Of a DNA stretch of 64,000 nt, positions 9,811 through 17,072 are shown piece by piece. Origin of the DNA: Holzapfeliella saturejae (lineage in GTDB: Bacteria > Bacillota > Bacilli > Lactobacillales > Lactobacillaceae); contig NZ_JAWMWG010000005.1 in the NCBI RefSeq assembly GCF_037546065.1, forward strand, positions 18,731-82,730, read 5' to 3'. The translations under genes and the position numbers were made by a program. How positions within the stretch are numbered: position 1 is the stretch's first letter; every line of letters starts with the position of its first letter. The notes beneath the pieces were generated by a model. The model was not told the origin of the DNA and ran no database searches. It saw only the letters and a list, made by a program, of their open reading frames with translations.

Positions 9811-10680
9811 ATGGCAATTTTAATTGGATTTCTACCCGCGATATTTTGGGGAATGGGTCCTGTTATTTCTAGAATTTTCGGTGGTAAACCGATTCAACAA
9901 TTATTTGGTATGACAGTAGGTCAGGTTGTAATTGGATTAGGTGTTTACTTAATTTACAGACCTGAAATTCAAATGATTGATTTTCTATGGTGTTTCATTG
10001 CTGGTGCGGCTTGGTCACTAGCACAACTGGCACAGTTAACTTCATTTACTAAGATTAATGTTTCAAGTGCTATGCCAATTTCAACTGGATTTCAATTGAT
10101 TGAAATTCCACTTGTTGGTGTTATTGTTTGGAATGAATGGAGTGGATCTGGTTCAAAATTAATTGGATTTGCTAGTATCGCTGTTTTGATTATCGGAATT
10201 GTTTTATCAAGTTTCAATGAAGATAAAGAATCTCAAAATAGCAAAAACATGATTTCAGGAATTATTATTTTATTCTTCAGTTCACTAGGATATACAGCAA
10301 CTGCGACATTACCTAAGATTGGTAATGCTGGTGGTGTAGCTAGTGTACTACCTCAAACATTGGGTTCTGTTGTTATGGCAGCTGTTATTATTCTATTCTT
10401 ACCTAAAAAACAAGAAGAATCTTATGTTTTTGCTAAACCAACATATAAATCAATTATTACTGGTTTATTCGGTGGACTAGGAACATTAGCTTACCTAACT
10501 TCAATGAGTATGAACGGTGTGGCAACAGCCTTCCCTATGACACAATTGAACGTTGTAGTTGCAACTTTAGGTGGTGTTATTCTTCTTAAAGAACGTAAAA
10601 CTAAAAAAGAATCACTATTTACAATTATTGGGTTAATTTTAATTATAGGTAGTGCGGTTATGATCAGTCGATTATCATAA
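9811..10680 (+). CDS. GRP-family sugar uptake permease (GlcU/RbsU type)
   Basis: The protein has 289 residues and about ten hydrophobic segments, as in the glucose/ribose porter family of Firmicutes (GlcU, RbsU). The N-terminus (ILIGFLPAIFWGMGPVISRI) and the internal GFQLIEIPLVGVIVWNEW and LGGVILLKERKTKKESLF segments are typical. Members import a sugar by proton symport. The substrate cannot be told from sequence. It is a single-gene transcription unit: an operator-like palindrome lies upstream and a strong terminator follows. Residue-level similarity between the halves suggests the EamA/DMT fold. Confidence 0.85.
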   Translation: MAILIGFLPAIFWGMGPVISRIFGGKPIQQLFGMTVGQVVIGLGVYLIYRPEIQMIDFLWCFIAGAAWSLAQLAQLTSFTKINVSSAMPISTGFQLIEIPLVGVIVWNEWSGSGSKLIGFASIAVLIIGIVLSSFNEDKESQNSKNMISGIIILFFSSLGYTATATLPKIGNAGGVASVLPQTLGSVVMAAVIILFLPKKQEESYVFAKPTYKSIITGLFGGLGTLAYLTSMSMNGVATAFPMTQLNVVVATLGGVILLKERKTKKESLFTIIGLILIIGSAVMISRLS

Positions 10681-10686
10681 TCGAAC

Positions 10687-10725
10687 AAAAAAGTAGTTAT
10701 CTATTAAGATAACTACTTTTTTTAT
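10687..10725 (+). terminator. Terminator after sugar permease
   Basis: AAAGTAGTTATC-TATTAA-GATAACTACTTT forms a perfect stem with a run of seven T on the 3' side and of A on the 5' side. It probably works in both directions. Confidence 0.9.
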
Positions 10726-10733
10726 ATTTTTTG

Positions 10734-10764
10734 TTGACTTAAAGTATACTTTAGGTTTTATCAT
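10734..10764 (+). promoter_or_regulatory. Dehydrogenase promoter with palindromic operator in the spacer
   Basis: TTGACT (10734-10739) is followed by the perfect 14-bp palindrome TAAAGTATACTTTA (10740-10753). The best -10 is TATCAT (10759-10764), with a long 19-bp spacing. A palindrome filling the spacer is a typical repressor site, and the long spacing resembles promoters that MerR-type activators twist into register. The regulator is unknown. Confidence 0.55.
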
Positions 10765-10802
10765 AGATAATAACAAATTTAAAAAGATTAAGAGGTAAAA
10801 TT

Positions 10803-11840
10803 ATGAAAAGTACAGTATTTATTAAACCAGGCGAAGTTGCAGTTGAAGAAGTTGCCAAACCTACTTTACAAAAAGACGATGATGTTATTATTCGTGTCTT
10901 AAATGCTTGTGTTTGTGGATCAGATTTATGGGCCTATAATGGTGTTAATGAAAAAGAAGCACATTCACAAAACAATGGCCATGAGTCAATTGGGATTGTT
11001 GAAGAAGTAGGAAATGACATCGTTACTGTCAAACCCGGTGACTTTGTGATTGCTCCCTTTACACACGGATGTGGTCATTGTGCTGCTTGTATAGCAGGAT
11101 ATGAAGGTGGTTGTTTAAACCATGATGATAACTTTAGTAACGGTAATCAAGCTGAATATGTACGTTACCAACATGCAGATTGGTCACTAGTTAAAATTCC
11201 TGGTAAACCAGAAGACTATAGCCAAGCTATGCATAAGTCATTTTTAGCATTAGCAGATGTTATGCCAACCGGTTACCACGCTGCTAGAACAGCACGTGTT
11301 AAACCAGGAGATACGGTTGTTGTAGTTGGTGACGGTGCTGTTGGTTTATGTGGGGTTATTTCAGCTAAATTGCGTGGTGCTAAGCAAATTATTATAATGA
11401 GTCGTTATGAAAAACGTCAAAAATTAGCTAAAGAATTTGGTGCGACTCATGTTATTGCTGAACGTGGTGATGAAGCTGTTGAAAAAGTTATGGCACTAAC
11501 TAACAATGTTGGGGCTGACGCCGTTTTAGAATGTGTTGGGACCGATTTATCAACAGAAACTGCTTTAAAGGTAGCTCGTCCAGGTGCAACTGTTGGTCGT
11601 GTAGGATTACCTCATACTGATCATGTTGATACAAATGCATCATTCCAAAAAAATGTAGCCTTAGCTGGAGGACCTGCTTCAGTAACGACTTACGACAAAG
11701 GATTATTACTTAATGCAGTATTAAATGGCGATATTAATCCTGGTAAGGTTTTTGATCAATCATTTAAATTAGATGATGTTAACCAAGCCTATAAAGCTAT
11801 GCAAGACCGTAAAGCAATTAAATCATTTTTAATTGTTTAA
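10803..11840 (+). CDS. Zinc-dependent alcohol dehydrogenase family oxidoreductase
   Basis: The 345-residue protein is a medium-chain dehydrogenase. The N-terminal GroES-like domain has the catalytic-zinc Cys in CVCGSDLWAY and NGHESIG. The structural-zinc loop GCGHCAACIAGYEGGC shows four cysteines. The Rossmann segment VVVGDGAVGLCGVISAKLRG binds NAD(P)H. The closest look is to the threonine/glutathione-independent formaldehyde and secondary-alcohol group rather than ethanol dehydrogenases. The substrate is unknown. It is a single gene between its own promoter and a terminator. ATG 10803 follows AAGAGGTAAAATT. Confidence 0.88.
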   Translation: MKSTVFIKPGEVAVEEVAKPTLQKDDDVIIRVLNACVCGSDLWAYNGVNEKEAHSQNNGHESIGIVEEVGNDIVTVKPGDFVIAPFTHGCGHCAACIAGYEGGCLNHDDNFSNGNQAEYVRYQHADWSLVKIPGKPEDYSQAMHKSFLALADVMPTGYHAARTARVKPGDTVVVVGDGAVGLCGVISAKLRGAKQIIIMSRYEKRQKLAKEFGATHVIAERGDEAVEKVMALTNNVGADAVLECVGTDLSTETALKVARPGATVGRVGLPHTDHVDTNASFQKNVALAGGPASVTTYDKGLLLNAVLNGDINPGKVFDQSFKLDDVNQAYKAMQDRKAIKSFLIV

Positions 11841-11854
11841 AGATAAAGACAAAT

Positions 11855-11888
11855 AAGCGACCTCAAATGAGTGTCGCTTTTGTTTTGT
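11855..11888 (+). terminator. Terminator after the dehydrogenase
   Basis: AAGCGAC...GTCGCTT with the inner complementary CTCA/TGAG and a TTTTGTTTTG tail. Confidence 0.75.
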
Positions 11889-11910
11889 TCATAAAATTAT
11901 AAAAATATAC

Positions 11911-11947
11911 TTTTACAATTTTATGTTTTTATATTAAAATTGTAAAA
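11911..11947. promoter_or_regulatory. 13-bp inverted repeat upstream of parA (candidate centromere or operator)
   Basis: TTTTACAATTTTA (11911-11923) and TAAAATTGTAAAA (11935-11947) are perfect inverted copies separated by 11 bases, ending 15 bases before parA. In ParA systems with a small ribbon-helix-helix partner, the centromere and autorepression site normally sit here. The function is inferred from position. Confidence 0.55.
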
Positions 11948-11962
11948 AAAGGGGGTACGTGA

Positions 11963-12835
11963 ATGAAACGTTTGAAACAGCCATTAACAATCACCGTCGC
12001 AAATGGTAAAGGTGGCGTTGGAAAGTCGACTATTATTCGTTTTTTATCTTATAATTTAGCTCTAAAGGGCTATAAGACATTAGTAGTAGACGAAGATCCA
12101 CAAAGTAATACGACAAAAACCATGTTAATTACTAAAGAGAATCATGAAGAAAAAGAACATTATCAAATCAACAAAACATTGATGGCTGGTGTACGTGATG
12201 GTGATTTAAAACCACTTATTACACCAATTATTGATAACTTAGATATGATTCCATCTCATATGGATTTTAAAAATTTACCGACATTTTTAGCTAAGAAATA
12301 TGGCATTGCTGAATCCATTGATAAGAATTATCATCAAATTGAGTTGAAAAAGGTCTCGTTTATGCGAGATTTACTAGAGCCAATTAAACAAGATTATGAT
12401 TTTATTTTGATTGATACACCACCAACAACGTCTGTCTATACTAGATCAGCTGTTTATGCTAGCGATTATGTTATTCTCGCCTTTCAAACTCAGTCAGATT
12501 CGTATGACGGTGCACTTCAATTCTTAGAAAATGATATGAGTGATTTAATTGAAAACTTTGATGCTGATACCGATATTATTGGCGTGCTTCCTAACCAATT
12601 CACTTATCATGGTGCGATTGATGAAACCGTTTTAGCGGATGCAGTTGAAAAATTTGGTCAGCAAAATATATTTGAACATATTATTCCATTTGCTAAAAGA
12701 ATCCAAAGTGCTCCTAGATTAGGGATTCGAAAAGATACCTATTGGGATAAAAAACTATTTAAAGATGTTATTGATCCGTTGACAGAAGATTTCTTAAATC
12801 GAGTTGAAAAGGTAGGAGGATTTGAAGATGAGTAA
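11963..12835 (+). CDS. parA: ParA-type partition ATPase
   Basis: The 290-residue protein is a Walker-type ParA/Soj ATPase. The deviant Walker A is KGGVGKST with its signature Lys (residues about 15-22), DEDPQSNTT follows as the A' motif, and FILIDTPPTTS is Walker B. Such proteins form dynamic gradients on the nucleoid that segregate plasmid copies. There is no N-terminal helix-turn-helix, so it is the short type (Ib-like) whose partner does the DNA binding. The last bases overlap the next gene, indicating a two-gene operon. A 13-bp inverted repeat upstream is a likely partner-binding site. Confidence 0.93.
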   Translation: MKRLKQPLTITVANGKGGVGKSTIIRFLSYNLALKGYKTLVVDEDPQSNTTKTMLITKENHEEKEHYQINKTLMAGVRDGDLKPLITPIIDNLDMIPSHMDFKNLPTFLAKKYGIAESIDKNYHQIELKKVSFMRDLLEPIKQDYDFILIDTPPTTSVYTRSAVYASDYVILAFQTQSDSYDGALQFLENDMSDLIENFDADTDIIGVLPNQFTYHGAIDETVLADAVEKFGQQNIFEHIIPFAKRIQSAPRLGIRKDTYWDKKLFKDVIDPLTEDFLNRVEKVGGFEDE

Positions 12836-13133
12836 TCAAGAAATTGGGATGTTTGGTAAAGCTAAAAAGCGTAATAATTTACAAAATCGTGATATTGAAA
12901 AACCACAAGAAGAATACCAACCAGTTAAAAACATCAAAAAGTCTATTGTGATTCCAGCAGAAGTTTATTATCGATTTAATGCGGTATTAGAACAATCAGA
13001 AGTCGCTTACTCTTATGAATTGATGGACTTACTAATTGATAACTATTTGCAACATACAGACGAAATTAACGAAGACCTGATGGCTTTATCTATCAATAAA
13101 ATGAAAAAAATTGATGCTAAGAAACGTCAATAA
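12828..13133 (+). CDS. Small ParB-like partner (probable ribbon-helix-helix DNA-binding protein)
   Basis: This 101-residue basic protein starts at ATG 12828 inside the parA stop region, with AGGAGG nine bases upstream. The first half is charged and probably disordered. Residues about 40-80 (KKSIVIPAEVYYRFNAVLEQ, then a helix) read like a ribbon-helix-helix: a short strand followed by two helices. The order parA then small basic partner fits type Ib partition loci. No family was recognised with certainty, so the role rests on context and length. Confidence 0.7.
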   Translation: MSNQEIGMFGKAKKRNNLQNRDIEKPQEEYQPVKNIKKSIVIPAEVYYRFNAVLEQSEVAYSYELMDLLIDNYLQHTDEINEDLMALSINKMKKIDAKKRQ

Positions 13134-13143
13134 AATTATGAAT

Positions 13144-13157
13144 TTATAACGTTATAA
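13144..13157. repeat. 14-bp palindrome TTATAACGTTATAA
   Basis: This perfect palindrome sits just after the partition operon. Related A+T palindromes end other transcription units at 15035, 36025, 44068, 46999 and 58115. A centromere-like site or simple A+T composition are both possible. Confidence 0.5.
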
Positions 13158-13163
13158 CAATAT

Positions 13164-13198
13164 AAAAAAGAAGGTAATTATTAATTACCTTCTTTTTT
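13164..13198. terminator. Bidirectional terminator between partition operon and cupin gene
   Basis: AAAAAAGAAGGTAATTA pairs perfectly with TTAATTACCTTCTTTTTT. It serves the convergent transcripts on both sides. Confidence 0.9.
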
Positions 13199-13204
13199 AT
13201 ACCC

Positions 13205-13227
13205 TAACAGACAAAATGTAACCTTAA
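13205..13227 (-). repeat. Iteron-like 23-bp repeat, left copy
   Basis: Read on the minus strand this is TTAAGGTTACATTTTGTCTG plus TTA. It matches the copy at 13810-13832 at 22 of 23 positions in inverted orientation and shares ACATTTTGTCTG with the origin iterons. It lies seven bases beyond the cupin stop codon. Confidence 0.75.
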
Positions 13228-13233
13228 AAAAAT

Positions 13234-13719
13234 TTAAATCATGGCTAAATATTTGATGATTTCGGAATGATCAGGGTATTTTTCTAGTAAATCAGATTGT
13301 CTAAATAACTCAAAATCTTCAAAATCAAATCCCGGAGAAACCATGCAACTGACTAAAGCATAGCTCTCTTTGTTATCGACTGTTGAACCAAAAATAGTCC
13401 CGGCAGGTACTTTGTATTGTAAAACATGACCCTCATCAGGATTATCACCTAATGTCACTTTAGTGTAACTACCATCTTCATTCAACATGTGGACAGTTAA
13501 TGGATCACCAGTATGGTAATACCAAATCTCATCCGCTGTTAGTCGATGAAAATGTGATGGGCTTTCATCAGTTAATAAAAAGTAAATATTAGTATATAAT
13601 GGGCGTTCTTTTCCTTCGCTGTTTTGAGTAAGTTCAGCAGATGGTTCAAGCTCTTTATAAAAACCACCTTCTGGATGAGGTTCCAAATCTAACTGTTTAA
13701 TCCATTTTTCTTTATTCAT
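13234..13719 (-). CDS. Cupin-fold protein, DUF985 family
   Basis: The 161-residue protein has the family's three hallmarks: LEPHPEGGFYKE near the N-terminus, SHFHRLTADEIWYYHTGDPL in the middle and VSCMVSPGFDFEDFE near the end. DUF985 proteins are RmlC-like cupins with a pocket of conserved His and Glu. Their reaction is not established. It is a single gene, transcribed away from merR. It is enclosed by inverted iteron-like 23-bp repeats at 13205 and 13810, an unusual setting. Confidence 0.9.
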   Translation of the reverse strand: MNKEKWIKQLDLEPHPEGGFYKELEPSAELTQNSEGKERPLYTNIYFLLTDESPSHFHRLTADEIWYYHTGDPLTVHMLNEDGSYTKVTLGDNPDEGHVLQYKVPAGTIFGSTVDNKESYALVSCMVSPGFDFEDFELFRQSDLLEKYPDHSEIIKYLAMI

Positions 13720-13809
13720 TAAAAAAACTCCTTTAAACTCAATATGTTGTTAAGTATAAAGAACAATAGTACTGATTTAAATAGAAAATATTGTAAAATC
13801 AAAGATAGA

Positions 13810-13832
13810 TTAAGGTAACATTTTGTCTGTTA
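13810..13832 (+). repeat. Iteron-like 23-bp repeat, right copy
   Basis: This is TTAAGGTAACATTTTGTCTG plus TTA, lying in the divergent promoter region between the cupin and merR genes. It is the inverted partner of 13205-13227 and contains the origin iteron core. It may let Rep touch this promoter, or be a remnant of an insertion. Confidence 0.75.
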
Positions 13833-13854
13833 CCCGTGTAAAGGTGGAAATAAG

Positions 13855-14238
13855 ATGTCAGAAAAATTTTATACAATTAGTGAAGTAAGTAAAAAAGTTG
13901 GCCTACCGATTTCAACAATTCGCTACTATGATAAAAAAGAACTGATTCCTAATATTCAAAAGAATACCTTGGGTGTTCGTCAATTTAGTGAGGATAATTT
14001 AGAGATTATTCAAATGATTGAGCATTTAAAACAATCAGGTATGTCGCTAAAACGTATCAAGCAGTTCGTTGACTGGTGCATCGAGGGCGAAACATCATTA
14101 GAGAATAGAAGAGATACGATTTATCAACAACGAGATAATATCAAAAAGGAAATAAAACAACTGCAAGCAACGCTTGAAGTTTTAGATTTTAAGTGTCGTT
14201 TTTATGATGAAGCTGTAAAAAAATCGCAAAGTAAATAA
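13855..14238 (+). CDS. MerR family transcriptional regulator
   Basis: The 127-residue protein has the MerR winged helix at the N-terminus (FYTISEVSKKVGLPISTIRYYDK) and a dimerisation coiled coil at about 75-115. The C-terminal effector part is minimal. It contains a Cys-Arg (KCRFYDE) but no metal-binding cluster, so it belongs to the small HTH-type stress or drug regulators. Possible targets are the divergent cupin gene or the genes downstream. The ATG lies behind AAGGTGG. Confidence 0.9.
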   Translation: MSEKFYTISEVSKKVGLPISTIRYYDKKELIPNIQKNTLGVRQFSEDNLEIIQMIEHLKQSGMSLKRIKQFVDWCIEGETSLENRRDTIYQQRDNIKKEIKQLQATLEVLDFKCRFYDEAVKKSQSK

Positions 14239-14250
14239 TTTCAGTATTTA

Positions 14251-14281
14251 TTCTTGACTGTTCAGTCAAGAAATATATAAT
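14251..14281 (+). promoter_or_regulatory. Promoter and 22-bp palindromic operator of the short tetR
   Basis: TTCTTGACTG-TT-CAGTCAAGAA (14251-14272) has perfect 10-bp arms and contains the -35 box TTGACT (14254-14259). TATAAT (14276-14281) is 16 bp downstream. The ATG of tetR comes only six bases after the -10 box, so the transcript should be leaderless. Operator over the -35 fits autorepression. Confidence 0.75.
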
Positions 14282-14287
14282 AAAGGC

Positions 14288-14653
14288 ATGGGAAGAACTA
14301 AGGGTTTTAATCAAGAAGAAGTTATTAATATTATCGGTGAAGTATTCATTAAAAAAGGTTTTAATGGGACTTCACTCGATGACATAGTCAAAGGAACGGG
14401 AGTCCTAAGAGGAAGTTTATACAGTGCTTTTGGTAGTAAGTTAGGTATGTTTACAGCTGCATTAACAGCTAGTCTATCGAATTACTCCAAGCAAAAAAAT
14501 CTGGAGCTAGTATTAATTGCTATGTTAGAAGTAGCCCCAAACAATAGAGAAGTTAGGATTATTTTAAATAGGTGGTACGAAGCAAATAATCAAACTGACA
14601 TAGCTGAAAAAATCGGTTTAGCACTACTCAAGCGGAGTGGTATAGGAGAATAA
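14288..14653 (+). CDS. Short TetR/AcrR family regulator
   Basis: Residues 1-50 are a clear TetR DNA-binding domain (NQEEVINIIGEVFIKKGFNG, then TSLDDIVKGTGVLRGSLYSAFGSKLGMF). The protein has only 121 residues, whereas TetR proteins usually have about 190. The middle of the ligand-binding domain is missing, and the C-terminal ADIAEKIGLALL-like helix follows early, suggesting a shortened lineage or an old internal deletion. There is no Shine-Dalgarno site, and translation probably starts on a leaderless message. It is followed three bases later by the bPH gene, so both form one operon under the palindromic operator. Confidence 0.82.
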   Translation: MGRTKGFNQEEVINIIGEVFIKKGFNGTSLDDIVKGTGVLRGSLYSAFGSKLGMFTAALTASLSNYSKQKNLELVLIAMLEVAPNNREVRIILNRWYEANNQTDIAEKIGLALLKRSGIGE

Positions 14654-14656
14654 ATT

Positions 14657-15001
14657 ATGCAAAATAAAGTCGAAGTTACAACTAAAGAATTAATCATTAA
14701 ACCTCAAGGTATCAATAAAATTACCGCATTAAAATCTAAATTGGTTATTGCATTAGATCATGTTCAAGGGGCTTCTCTTGATGAAGGGATTTTAAATGAT
14801 TATAAAGGTATTCGAGAACCTGGAACGACTTTGCCTGGTTATTGGGCAGGAACTTTTAAAAATGATGGCGAAAAAACCTTTTTCAATGTTTCACGCAAAG
14901 ATAAACCGGTTGTGATTCAGTTAAAAGATGAAGACTATACTCGGTTGGTGTTAGGTGTTGAAAACCCTGAAGAATTAGTTAATGAGCTTAATAATATTTA
15001 G
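14657..15001 (+). CDS. Bacterial PH-domain protein (bPH_6-like)
   Basis: The 114-residue soluble protein has all-beta predicted character. KLVIALDHVQGASLDEG and GTTLPGYWAGTFKNDGEKTF resemble the bacterial pleckstrin-homology family 6, small proteins often co-transcribed with TetR genes in lactobacilli. No catalytic motif is seen and the function is unknown. It is the second gene of the leaderless tetR operon and is followed by an A+T palindrome and a bidirectional terminator. Confidence 0.7.
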   Translation: MQNKVEVTTKELIIKPQGINKITALKSKLVIALDHVQGASLDEGILNDYKGIREPGTTLPGYWAGTFKNDGEKTFFNVSRKDKPVVIQLKDEDYTRLVLGVENPEELVNELNNI

Positions 15002-15034
15002 ATAGCGTACTTTTGAGACAGTGTAATATAAATA

Positions 15035-15063
15035 TATAACGTTATAATTATATAAAATCATAA
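15035..15063. repeat. A+T palindrome plus shared 13-mer
   Basis: TATAACGTTATA (15035-15046) is a perfect palindrome followed by TATAAAATCATAA (15051-15063). The same 13-mer occurs at 36033 and 58124, each time beside an A+T palindrome at the end of a gene. Confidence 0.5.
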
Positions 15064-15096
15064 AAAAGCCGAACTACTCGTCGTAGTCGGCTTTTT
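15063..15096. terminator. Bidirectional terminator between bPH and PEBP genes
   Basis: AAAAAGCCGA...TCGGCTTTTT with an inner CTAC/GTAG. It serves convergent transcripts. Confidence 0.88.
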
Positions 15097-15104
15097 ATTT
15101 CCAA

Positions 15105-15614
15105 TTACGCCTTAACAGGCAGATTAACTTCGGTTTGATCAATAATATGACCTTTAATTGCTTTCATTAAATCGTTATACCAAAAACCATCCATCAGATT
15201 AGGTTTATAATCTAATGCAAATAACCTCAAAGTGTAGTTATGAATATCATCAGGTGGAGCTGGTCCGACATATCCCATACTCATTGGGTCATTTTTTAAA
15301 TCCAAATATTTTCCAGCTAAACTATTATATCCACATGTCCAATTTAAGGGGTTATCTTGTCCTGCATTTTCAGGAATAAGAGTTGTTTTAGGGTTAATAT
15401 TGGCTGCAAGCCAATGAATCCACTCAAAACCACAAACTGGCACGGCATCTAAGTCTGTTAAAGTCAGTACAAGTGTTTTCGCATTTTCAGGAACACCTGT
15501 AATTTCGATAGGAAATGAGACCTTCGGAAAGTTAAGATGTTTACTGTTATTTGAACAGTGTTTTGTATATTGATCAGGCAACAAACCGTTATTTAGTTGA
15601 ACATTAAGTTTCAT
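15105..15614 (-). CDS. PEBP family protein (YbhB/YbcL, Raf kinase inhibitor-like)
   Basis: The 169-residue protein matches the bacterial phosphatidylethanolamine-binding-protein family in length. Visible hallmarks are TLVLTLTDLDA followed by EWIHWLAANI (the D-x-D and H of the anion pocket), the GYVGPAPPDDIHNYTLRLFALD segment (given in part) and the Pro-Pro-Asp-His binding site. The cellular role of bacterial members is not settled. It is a single cytoplasmic gene. RBS AAGG lies upstream of ATG 15614. Confidence 0.88.
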   Translation of the reverse strand: MKLNVQLNNGLLPDQYTKHCSNNSKHLNFPKVSFPIEITGVPENAKTLVLTLTDLDAVPVCGFEWIHWLAANINPKTTLIPENAGQDNPLNWTCGYNSLAGKYLDLKNDPMSMGYVGPAPPDDIHNYTLRLFALDYKPNLMDGFWYNDLMKAIKGHIIDQTEVNLPVKA

Positions 15615-15644
15615 AAAAGTACCTTCTTTGTCGTAAATGATAGA

Positions 15645-16400
15645 CTAATTAATTAAAGTATTTCTCATATCAACCCATTGATTATTGGAGCCGACACGAC
15701 CGTAATAGTGACCATTGCTTAAAATTTTAAACTCAAATAAACGATAAACATCCGTTTCAGGAACTTTTCCGGTTGGTGTGCCACTACCATTATAAAGTGT
15801 TGTATTCTTTTCGATAATAGCAGCTTTTCTCATAATGTGAGGCCCTGTACCACCTACATTATCAATTTTAATCCATTGATTGTGGCCAAGGTCTGCGGCA
15901 TAAAACCCGTTAGCCATCATCAGTAAGCGGCTGACTTTCCAGTCATGAATGCCATTATTCAAAGTACCTATTTGATGTGTTAAAGCTGAATCACTATAAA
16001 CTGGAACATTGCCACCTTGGGTAAAAATCTCAGCAACATTACACTGATCGATATTATTGGTAATAGCTGTTCCCTGTACCCATTGTCCGCCACCTAAATC
16101 ATAAGTAATGATGCCACTTTTTAAATTATCATATTGTGGTAAGCCAACAGAATCATCTGAAAAAGACATATTGAATACTTTCCAGCTAGTTGTACTTGAA
16201 TCTAGTTTACGTCCAGTTTTTTGTGTTAAGCCAGGATCTGAGTAAATTTCAAGTTCTTGTCCACCACTTTCAAGAGTGAAATTTTCAGGAGCTTTACTAA
16301 TTTCAGCTGCCTGAGAGACTTCTTGGTGTTGGATAGAAGAAAATACCCCTAAGGTTCCTAATGCTAAAGCACTAGTCATTACAATTGTTTTTGTATTCAT
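15645..16400 (-). CDS. Secreted protein with three repeats (SLAP/SH3-like wall-binding candidate)
   Basis: The 251-residue protein begins with a Sec signal peptide (KTIVMTSALALGTLGVFSS, cleavage probably near VSQAAE at about residue 31). Three modules of about 70 residues follow, each with a strand-rich core: YSDPGLTQKTGRKL, YSDSALTHQIGTL and YNGSGTPTGKV. Each module ends in a version of DLGxxQWV/I. This pattern resembles the SLAP domains that attach proteins to lactobacillar cell walls. There is no enzyme domain or sortase motif. It may be a surface-coating or binding protein. A good AGGAGG precedes ATG 16400. Confidence 0.65.
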   Translation of the reverse strand: MNTKTIVMTSALALGTLGVFSSIQHQEVSQAAEISKAPENFTLESGGQELEIYSDPGLTQKTGRKLDSSTTSWKVFNMSFSDDSVGLPQYDNLKSGIITYDLGGGQWVQGTAITNNIDQCNVAEIFTQGGNVPVYSDSALTHQIGTLNNGIHDWKVSRLLMMANGFYAADLGHNQWIKIDNVGGTGPHIMRKAAIIEKNTTLYNGSGTPTGKVPETDVYRLFEFKILSNGHYYGRVGSNNQWVDMRNTLIN

Positions 16401-16530
16401 TTTTGAATCCTCCTAATGGTTTTTATGATACACTTTTATAATTTTTTTTGAAACCCTATTTAATATAAGATACAATATCGCTAAATAAAAAGTAGACGGA
16501 GGACGAGAAAATAGTAAAATTGTGGCTAAT

Positions 16531-16561
16531 TCCTTAATTTTAAGACTAACAAATTAAGGAG
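16531..16561 (+). promoter_or_regulatory. Hairpin sequestering the GNAT ribosome-binding site
   Basis: TCCTTAATTT (16531-16540) pairs perfectly with AAATTAAGGA (16551-16560). The 3' arm contains the AAGGAG (16556-16561) that serves ATG 16569. Translation of the acetyltransferase would be low unless this stem is opened, the arrangement seen in translational attenuation. Confidence 0.55.
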
Positions 16562-16568
16562 ATATCAG

Positions 16569-17051
16569 ATGATTGTATTTAAACAAACTAATAAAATAGA
16601 CGTAGACAAATTAGATCAATTGTATTCAAGTGTTGGGTGGAGTAGCTATACGGCTAACCTCAACCAGTTAGCTAAAGCAGTAAATAATTCACGGACCGTC
16701 ATTTCAGCTTGGGATTACGACCAATTGGTAGGATTAATTAGAGCTGTTGGTGATGGCGAAACGATTTTATATATTCAAGATTTATTGGTAAAACCTAACT
16801 ATCAAAATCAAAAAATAGGATCAAATTTACTTGAAAAGATGCTGACTGAAAACCAACATATTCGTCAAAAAGTATTATTAGCAGAAGATACTCAAATATT
16901 GCGTAACTTCTATAATAAACATGGATATGAACCTTGTGAAGCAGGTAATGTTGTATCTTTTTATAGAGAGTTCTCAGCTAATACTAGTCAAAGCAAAAGC
17001 AATTTTTATTTAGAATTGCTTTTTTTTTTGAAAAAACTTGAAAATAACTAA
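16569..17051 (+). CDS. GNAT family N-acetyltransferase
   Basis: The core of about 138 residues is a GNAT fold. LYIQDLLVKPNYQNQKIGSN holds the acetyl-CoA motif (here Q-N-Q-K-I-G instead of Q-x-x-G-x-G/A) and FYNKHGYEPC is the family's C-terminal signature. The substrate is unknown. The annotated end is odd: the last 20 or so residues (NTSQSKSNFYLELLFFLKKL) are encoded by a terminator hairpin and the promoter of the next gene. Homologues normally end soon after YREF, so the original stop codon was probably lost. Confidence 0.82.
   Translation: MIVFKQTNKIDVDKLDQLYSSVGWSSYTANLNQLAKAVNNSRTVISAWDYDQLVGLIRAVGDGETILYIQDLLVKPNYQNQKIGSNLLEKMLTENQHIRQKVLLAEDTQILRNFYNKHGYEPCEAGNVVSFYREFSANTSQSKSNFYLELLFFLKKLENN
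16995..17029 (+). terminator. Terminator inside the 3' end of the GNAT reading frame
   Basis: AAAAGCAATT...AATTGCTTTT forms a 10-bp stem followed by ten T. The open frame runs through it. Confidence 0.75.
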
Positions 17052-17066
17052 CTATTTAGTTACTAT
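17038..17066 (+). promoter_or_regulatory. Promoter and operator of the second tetR (leaderless)
   Basis: TTGAAA (17038-17043), a 17-bp spacer and TACTAT (17061-17066) form the promoter. The spacer contains TAACTAACTATTTAGTTAC, an imperfect inverted repeat whose half recurs before the SDR gene at 17660-17676. ATG 17073 follows the -10 box by six bases without a Shine-Dalgarno site, so a leaderless message is expected. Confidence 0.7.
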
Positions 17067-17072
17067 TGATTC

